A stretch of DNA of 64,000 nt from an uncultured Candidatus Saccharibacteria bacterium (lineage in GTDB: Bacteria > Patescibacteriota > Saccharimonadia > Saccharimonadales > Saccharimonadaceae): NCBI GenBank assembly GCA_947570505.1, contig CANOTH010000001.1, positions 1-64,000 on the forward strand, read 5' to 3'. Shown piece by piece: positions 59,126 to 64,000 of this stretch; within the stretch, counting starts at the first letter, position 1; each line of letters begins with the position of its first letter. The translations under genes were made by a program, and so were the position numbers. A model generated the notes under the pieces. It ran no database searches. It was not told the origin of the DNA and saw nothing but the letters and a program-made list of their open reading frames with translations.

Positions 59126-60619
59126 ATGAAAAAAGTTTATCAAAATATGTTTGCACTCTTTACCGCTGGGATAATTGCGGCAATGCCGTGTTATTCAGTA
59201 GCAGCATTGAGCCAGGACGAAACTGTCTATGCTAAGCTACAGACATCGGGTGAGGCGCGAAGTATTGCCGTAACTAAACATTTAATTAATGATGCTAAGG
59301 AAGCGCAACTGCAAGATATATCGGTGTTGGAAAATATTGAGAATCTGAATGGTTCCGAATCCTTCGCCATGGTGGATGGTCAGGTAGTCTGGACAGCTAA
59401 TGGTAAAGATATTTATTATCGGGGTACAACTACCAAAGAGCTACCAGTGCAGCTAGAGATAAGCTATTTCCTGAATGGTGAAGCCAAAACTCCAGATGAA
59501 ATGTTAGGCCAGGAGGGTAAAGTAGAAATACGTTTGCATTATATTAATAAGGCTCGGGTTGGCGACATGTATGTTCCATTTGTAGCGGCGATTGCGACTA
59601 CTTTGGATGAAACACAGGTCTCAAATGTGGTCGTGAGTAATGGTAAGTCTACTAGCAATGGCCGAAAAATTGCCGTGGCAGCCGTAGCAACACCAGGTTT
59701 ATACGAAAGTTTGGGCCTGGAAGAACTAAAAGGTTCTGATACCGTGACAGTGAACTATGAGACGAAGAAGTTTGAGCTCAATGATATCTATACTATTATC
59801 ACACCAAAATTAATCGACAATGATGACTTAAAAACTTTTGCTGAGCTAGATCAACTTTATGACAAAATGAACACTCTATCTTACAGCAGTCAACAGTTGG
59901 TGGCTGGGGCAAACGAACTGGCGACGGGAAGTAAAGAACTGCAAACCGCGGTCAATGGTATTGCACAGAAGCTAGAAGTGCCAGCTCTAATGATCGGCGA
60001 GGATAAATTGACGGAAATCAAAGCTACAGCCAAGTTAGCTGCTGAACAACAGGTGGAAGCTCAACGACCAACTATCACCGCAACGATTAAGCGACAGGTG
60101 GAAGGTAATGCTATCCTAAGCAATGCACTGAAGCTGCCGGCCACGGAAATGTGCCAAGCTGATTTAGGATTGAATTGTAGTGCTGCGGCAATCCAACAGT
60201 ACGTAGCAAAATTAATGGCAGGTGTCGAACAAGAATTAGTTGAGAGCTCGATGAATCTGGCAAAAATGACCGCTGGTCAGACAGCAGTACAAACAGCCGA
60301 AACTGTAGCTCTTGGTATTATTGATACAATGCAAAAGAGTTTGGCGCCACTCGTCAAGAATTCTTTGGCTTCCCTGACGGCCGGAGTAAATAAATTAGCC
60401 GCTGGAGCAAACGAGCTTAGTACCGGCATGGCTAAATTTGATCGCGAAGGCATTCAGCCCCTTAATAATCTCGTGAACGGGAAAATCAGGACCACAGCTC
60501 ACCAGCTAGAGAATTTGACTAAACTAGCAGATGAATATGATAATTATGCTGGCATCGCTGAAGGGGCGAAGGGGACAACTAAATTCGTACTCATGATCGA
60601 AGGCAAAAAGGCCAACTAA
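59126..60619 (+). CDS. Secreted protein with YhgE-like repeats, MMPL partner, 497 aa
   Basis: Signal peptide MKKVYQNMFALFTAGIIAAM ending near VAALS. A beta-rich N-terminal domain of about 230 residues is followed by helices with heptad-like LVAGANELATGSKELQTAVNG and LAAGANELSTGMAKFD, the motif seen in YhgE/Pip proteins that pair with MMPL transporters. It has a basic C-terminus with no clear anchor. It starts 10 nt after the exporter, with SD GAAAGGATAAT. Its stop overlaps that of the convergent ABC-F gene. Confidence 0.7.
   Translation: MKKVYQNMFALFTAGIIAAMPCYSVAALSQDETVYAKLQTSGEARSIAVTKHLINDAKEAQLQDISVLENIENLNGSESFAMVDGQVVWTANGKDIYYRGTTTKELPVQLEISYFLNGEAKTPDEMLGQEGKVEIRLHYINKARVGDMYVPFVAAIATTLDETQVSNVVVSNGKSTSNGRKIAVAAVATPGLYESLGLEELKGSDTVTVNYETKKFELNDIYTIITPKLIDNDDLKTFAELDQLYDKMNTLSYSSQQLVAGANELATGSKELQTAVNGIAQKLEVPALMIGEDKLTEIKATAKLAAEQQVEAQRPTITATIKRQVEGNAILSNALKLPATEMCQADLGLNCSAAAIQQYVAKLMAGVEQELVESSMNLAKMTAGQTAVQTAETVALGIIDTMQKSLAPLVKNSLASLTAGVNKLAAGANELSTGMAKFDREGIQPLNNLVNGKIRTTAHQLENLTKLADEYDNYAGIAEGAKGTTKFVLMIEGKKAN
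60262..60279. promoter_or_regulatory. Intragenic copy of the TetR operator
   Basis: AAAAATGACCGCTGGTCA inside the coding sequence (encoding AKMTAGQ) is identical over 18 bases to the operator at 56931-56948. Confidence 0.5.
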
Positions 60620-62274
60620 ACCAAGTCGGAATTTAGATAGTAATAATACTCAAGCAACTCGCGGGAATAGTTTTTAATCACCGCGAGTTGTGAGTTTTGT
60701 TTGCTTGAATCCAAAGTCTGTCGTGATGGTACAATTAACATACGAGTAATTCCCACTTGTTCGACAAAGGCGGGGTTATGGCTTACCATAATAATTGTGC
60801 CAGTATAATCTTTGAGATTCTCACCGATGATTTTTTGAGTCTCTGGATCAAAATGGTTAGTGGGTTCGTCTAAAATCACTAAATTTGCCCTCTGCAGAAG
60901 AATTTTACAAAGAGCCACCCGGGCCTTTTCTCCCGGAGACAAAACCTCAACTTTCTTATACACGTCATCATCATAAAATAAGAAATTTGACAGCATACTA
61001 CGTAGCTCAGTATCACTAAAATCATAGCTATTAATATTCTCCAGAATCGTGCGGCGCTCATCCAGAATTTCTAATTCTTGAGCATAATAGGCAATAGTAG
61101 TGTTTTGGCTTAAAATCACCGAGCCGCTTTGAGGCTGCAATTCGCCGACAATTAATTTTAGCAAGGTAGATTTGCCTGCACCGTTTTCGCCTACGATGAG
61201 AAATTTTTCGCCACGAGTTAAGCTGAAAGAAAGCCGCTCGTGTAAAAGAGGCTCGTTGGGATAACCAAAAGATAAATTCTGAACTTCGAGCGGAGTTTTG
61301 CCGCTAGCTTTGGCGGGAGTGATATTCATGGCGACCCGAGCATATTCTTGTTCACGAGTGCCTAGCTCTTCAAGCTTTTTAGCTAAGACCTTTTCGCGCT
61401 GATGACCCATGCCAATCAGAGCCGTATTAGATCGTTTTGCGGCCCGAGCTCGAGCTACAAATTCACTGAGGCGCTTGATCTCGCGCTCCTGTTCCGTAAT
61501 GCGGGCATCCTCGGCAGCTTTTTCTTCGGCATATTGACGACGAAAATCATTGTAATTGCCACGATAAACTTTCATCTTGTGCGTAGTTTTATTGATGAAA
61601 AGAGTTTTATTGGTTACTTGGTTCAAAAAATCCACATCGTGCGAAATGACCAGAACTGTGCCTTGATAATTACGCAGGAAATTCGCCACAAAATTTCTAG
61701 TCTCCACGTCAAGATGGTTAGTAGGTTCATCCAAAAGCAGCAGGCTAGCATTCTCAAACAGCACTCGGGCAAAAGCCACTTTGGATTTTTGGCCACCAGA
61801 CAAATCAGACATTTTGTGATCCATCAAATCCGCAAGTTGCATTTTTTCCAAAATTCTTAGCAGCTCATAATCGAAATTTGCCATGTCGTAAGAGTCGATC
61901 GAATCTTGAAGGTCATTAATTCGTCCTAAAATAGCTTGGCTGTCTGGATATTTAGCTAATTTTTCGTATTCTAGGTTCAGTTGTTCTTGCAAATCATCAA
62001 CCGGACGGCCCGCGGCGACATATTCCCAAACCGTCATGGCATCGTGCGCGGGCGGAGTAGTAATCTCTTGCGGTAAATAGCCTAAACGATGGTTGGGCAA
62101 ATCAATTTTGCCGCTATCAAGCTGCTGTTCGCCTAAAATAATGCGGAAAAGGGTGGTTTTACCCGCACCATTCACTCCCACTATGCCTACTTTATCATGA
62201 TTTTCTAAAATAAAATCGCAGTCATCGTAGATGATTTTCGTACCGTAAGCTAGGTGAAGATGTGATGCTTTCAT
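60616..62274 (-). CDS. ABC-F family ATPase (ribosome-associated)
   Basis: 552 residues, two ABC domains in one chain and no membrane part. Domain 1: Walker A GVNGAGKTTL, signature LSGGQKSKVAFAR, Walker B LLLLDEPTNHLDVETR. Then the charged linker with coiled coil (EKAAEDARITEQEREIKRL). Domain 2: GENGAGKSTL, LSPGEKARVALCK and LVILDEPTNHFDPETQ. ABC-F proteins act on the ribosome in translation quality control or antibiotic protection. TATAAT (complement of 62281-62286) lies exactly 6 nt before the ATG: leaderless. Confidence 0.93.
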   Translation of the reverse strand: MKASHLHLAYGTKIIYDDCDFILENHDKVGIVGVNGAGKTTLFRIILGEQQLDSGKIDLPNHRLGYLPQEITTPPAHDAMTVWEYVAAGRPVDDLQEQLNLEYEKLAKYPDSQAILGRINDLQDSIDSYDMANFDYELLRILEKMQLADLMDHKMSDLSGGQKSKVAFARVLFENASLLLLDEPTNHLDVETRNFVANFLRNYQGTVLVISHDVDFLNQVTNKTLFINKTTHKMKVYRGNYNDFRRQYAEEKAAEDARITEQEREIKRLSEFVARARAAKRSNTALIGMGHQREKVLAKKLEELGTREQEYARVAMNITPAKASGKTPLEVQNLSFGYPNEPLLHERLSFSLTRGEKFLIVGENGAGKSTLLKLIVGELQPQSGSVILSQNTTIAYYAQELEILDERRTILENINSYDFSDTELRSMLSNFLFYDDDVYKKVEVLSPGEKARVALCKILLQRANLVILDEPTNHFDPETQKIIGENLKDYTGTIIMVSHNPAFVEQVGITRMLIVPSRQTLDSSKQNSQLAVIKNYSRELLEYYYYLNSDLV

Positions 62275-62329
62275 TCAGATATTATAACATATTTGTTGAA
62301 AATTAATTCTGAGGTTATATGCTAGAATT

Positions 62330-62515
62330 AAACAGTAAGCTCAATGCTTATGGGACCCAAAGGGGCTATTTTGAGGTTTTGGCTCCAGCTACCCGCGGTT
62401 CTCCATGATAAAAGATCGTGAGGCTGCCCTCTGAACTCTGTAAGAGGAGGAATGAGGCTAGCAGGAAGTGGGGTCAAGATCTCCACTATAAAAAGACAGC
62501 TTCTATACTATCGTC
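62330..62515 (+). ncRNA. Possible structured RNA upstream of cassette 3
   Basis: An extended -10, TATGCTAGAAT (ending at 62328), is followed by about 185 GC-richer bases with local hairpins such as cctct/agagg (around 62435-62455) and agtgg/ccact (around 62469-62489). No frame covers it well. It does not match the core motifs of RNase P RNA, tmRNA or SRP RNA as far as can be told by eye. It could be a 6S-like RNA, or the decayed 5' part of a gene ending in cassette 3. Confidence 0.3.
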
Positions 62516-62524
62516 TGTGCCTGA

Positions 62525-62789
62525 CTTCGTCCGTAGCGGGAATGTCAACTTGAACAACGGTGCTTTGCGGGGCTATGGTGAGTCTGGCTGGGGTTGGTCG
62601 CGCTCGGCGGTGGCTTATGGTTCTGCTACCTCGGCTAATGCCTACCAACTATACTTTAATCCTTCCGTCGTCCATCCATCCAACGGCCCGAACAATCGTT
62701 ACAACGGTTTCCCCGTCCGCCTGTTTTGTCGCGGTTCGGTGCCGATCTTTTTATATCTAGTTCTTCGCTCAAGGGCGCAGAACAGTTGA
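62525..62789 (+). pseudogene. Variable C-terminal cassette 3
   Basis: Begins at ttcgtccgtagcggg (62525-62539); reads VRSGNVNLNNGALRGYGESG, then WGWSRSAVAYGS, YQLYFNPSVV and NNRYNGFPVRL. It keeps ccccgtccgc near 62711 but then diverges (cctgttttgtcgc) and runs to a TGA at 62787. The frame is open upstream to a GTG at 62418 but that stretch looks non-coding. The N-rich pattern is the closest of the five to a FISUMP-type consensus. Confidence 0.6.
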
Positions 62790-62814
62790 ACTTGTAATAT
62801 CATTACAAGTTCAA
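62786..62814. terminator. Perfect hairpin between cassettes 3 and 4
   Basis: 13-bp perfect arms, ttgaacttgtaat/attacaagttcaa, with a 3-nt loop. No T-run follows on the plus strand, so it may be a structural or protein-binding site rather than a terminator. Confidence 0.5.
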
Positions 62815-62858
62815 CCTATGGTTTACAGAGGTAAATTCATATTAATCCCGGCTTAATT

Positions 62859-63071
62859 ACCGTCCGTAGCGGGCTCGTCAACTTAAACCTCGGCTCACTG
62901 GGATACTCGGGCAACTTTGGCTACGACTGGTCGCGTACTGCTATCTCTTACTCGTCACCGACCTCTGCTCGCTCTTACTGGTTTGAGTTTAATGCCTCAG
63001 TGTCTCGCCCGTCCCTCGGCCCGAACGGTCGTTACATCGGTCTCCCCGTCCGCTGTTTGGTAATACTAGTT
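62859..63071 (+). pseudogene. Variable C-terminal cassette 4
   Basis: Begins accgtccgtagcggg; reads VRSGLVNLNLGSLGYSGNFG, then YDWSRTAISYSS, SVSRPSLGPNGRY and IGLPVRCLVILV. It ends in the same bases as cassettes 1 and 2 (ccgtccgctgtttggtaata, then actagtt). No start codon or ribosome site precedes it. A short hairpin, aacc/ggtt, with a T-rich tail follows near 63099. Confidence 0.6.
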
Positions 63072-63172
63072 GATGTCTTACAACTCTAACTATACAACCT
63101 CAAGGGGTTATTTTGTTTAAGTAATTCTCATATGTTTGTTGAGCTAACACAAGCTTAGAATTGGCCTTTTCG

Positions 63173-63367
63173 TAATTAGTATACCAGACAGCGGACGGGG
63201 AAACCTTGCCAACGAGAATCGTCAGTCGAAGTACCGACATACTGTAGCATAACCCCAAGACGATGAGCTACCCCTATTTGCATAGCGACACTCGACCAAT
63301 TATTCCCCACTGTACTCAGACGTCTTACTGAGCTATGGCTTATAGCCACAAGCCCGCTACGGACGAA
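63173..63367 (-). pseudogene. Variable C-terminal cassette 5 (opposite strand)
   Basis: Minus strand, beginning ttcgtccgtagcggg (complement of 63353-63367). Reads FVRSGLVAISHSSVRRLSTV, then GNNWSSVAMQIG, DSRWQGFPVRCLVY and stop. The 3' end is slightly decayed (ccgtccgctgtctggtatac). It is convergent with cassette 4. Confidence 0.55.
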
Positions 63368-63395
63368 GTTTCTTCTAAGCTACAAAAACAGCAAA

Positions 63396-63419
63396 AAGAC
63401 CCAACCGCAGTCAGGTCTT
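63396..63419 (-). terminator. Terminator of the last gene
   Basis: Stem aagacc/ggtctt with a 12-nt loop, followed on the minus strand by TTTTTGCTG; it lies 12 nt past the stop. Confidence 0.7.
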
Positions 63420-63430
63420 AGGTGCCACTT

Positions 63431-64000
63431 CTAGTTGCGAAATTCTTGCCAGTGGCGAATTTGGGTCCTTTTGGTATTATAATGTACGAGATGCAGATCG
63501 CCGATTTCTGCCCGGATGCCATATTGCTTACCGTTAGAAGTTTCTTTGGAGAATGTTTGCCACTCCGCCAAGATTTCTTGGCCTAACCAGCGCTCACCGA
63601 CTTGTCCAGCATCATCAAGTTCAATCGCAAGAGTTGGCACTAGTTGTACCACATTTCTACTATCAGTGCGGCGCCATTTGTAAACGGAGTGGTGTTTCCA
63701 ATCAATAAAACCACTGCGCGCCAACGGATCGATATCCGCAATGTAGACGTGTTTCCCAATGACCAAAAGCGGCATATCGTCATCAACCACCAAGAGCCGT
63801 CCCACATTTTCCTCACCAAACGGCGCACTAGTCATCTTAATACCAAGATGTTCCAAAGTAATGCGGAGCTGGCATTCAACATCCTGCAGATTATTGCCGT
63901 TACAGCTCGCTAGGATTGCTCGGGCATACCTAAACGGAATTTGAAATTGGTAGGCTTCACTACAGGCCAAGGACAAGCGCTCATCAAGTGCTAGTTTATA
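63431..64000 (-). CDS. Hypothetical protein, 5' part outside the window
   Basis: The frame is open from 64000 to the stop at 63431, at least 189 residues, so the true start lies beyond the edge (an in-frame TTG at 63976 has no supporting signal). It is a soluble mixed protein with GRLLVVDDDMPLLVIGKHVYIADIDPLA and a C-terminal DLHLVHYNTKRTQIRHWQEF. No family recognised. It has its own terminator downstream and is followed by cassette 5 on the same strand. Confidence 0.6.
   Translation of the reverse strand, partial: YKLALDERLSLACSEAYQFQIPFRYARAILASCNGNNLQDVECQLRITLEHLGIKMTSAPFGEENVGRLLVVDDDMPLLVIGKHVYIADIDPLARSGFIDWKHHSVYKWRRTDSRNVVQLVPTLAIELDDAGQVGERWLGQEILAEWQTFSKETSNGKQYGIRAEIGDLHLVHYNTKRTQIRHWQEFRN

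Noticed and set aside
62330-62515. RNase P RNA, tmRNA or SRP RNA
   Set aside because: The universal core motifs of these RNAs could not be found on either strand.

Overview
The window looks like the chromosome of a Patescibacteria (CPR) bacterium, most probably a Saccharibacterium (TM7). This is inferred from gene content and style: very compact spacing, a 23S-5S rRNA pair with no 16S beside it, many genes of unknown function with one membrane segment, a UvrC without its usual C-terminal tail, and FISUMP-like variable repeats. Translation uses the standard code. Ten genes carry TATAAT exactly six bases before the ATG and no Shine-Dalgarno (SD) site, which implies widespread leaderless transcription.

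Layout. Positions 1-640 hold tRNA-Leu(GAG) and the first of five variable 'cassettes'. Positions 640-2053 hold an MFS exporter behind a 36-residue leader peptide and an attenuator-like hairpin. Positions 2153-13041 are housekeeping and envelope genes: a Mur ligase, a membrane DsbA-like protein, aspS, an oligopeptide-binding protein, secG, uvrC, an alkyltransferase-like protein and a Nudix hydrolase. A second cassette sits between aspS and the Dsb-like gene. Positions 13130-16960 are the 5S-23S rRNA unit with its own promoters. Positions 17034-32218 include an M1 aminopeptidase/peptidase E/phosphatase operon, an FtsA/PilM-like ATPase, enolase, a membrane-anchored serpin with a frameshift, an Asp/Glu racemase-like protein and dnaE. 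Positions 33094-36705 are a TelA / XpaC-like / VWA-lipoprotein operon, followed by galU and a DsbA-like thioredoxin protein.

Positions 40404-56111 are an integrated mobile element of about 15.7 kb, bounded by a 49-bp perfect repeat of the 5' half of tRNA-Arg(TCG). It carries a tyrosine integrase, an AlpA/MerR-like excisionase, a RepA-like ATPase with two in-frame stops, a type III restriction-modification pair with a pseudoknot-like leader, an unrecognised operon of four to five genes, a terminase-small-subunit-like gene, a C5 cytosine methyltransferase whose second codon is a stop, a DUF4238-like gene and a NYN-domain gene. The gene set resembles phage satellites (PICI-like) carrying defence cargo.

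Positions 56203-62274 hold a TetR regulator that probably controls a divergent MMPL exporter operon through paired operators (a third copy lies inside the operon), and an ABC-F ATPase. The last 1.7 kb hold a possible structured RNA, three more variable cassettes and a partial gene running off the edge.

Most notable: the dispersed family of promoterless variable cassettes with conserved ends, the satellite-like element and its unknown operon, the pseudoknot leader in front of mod-res, and the uniform leaderless start module.
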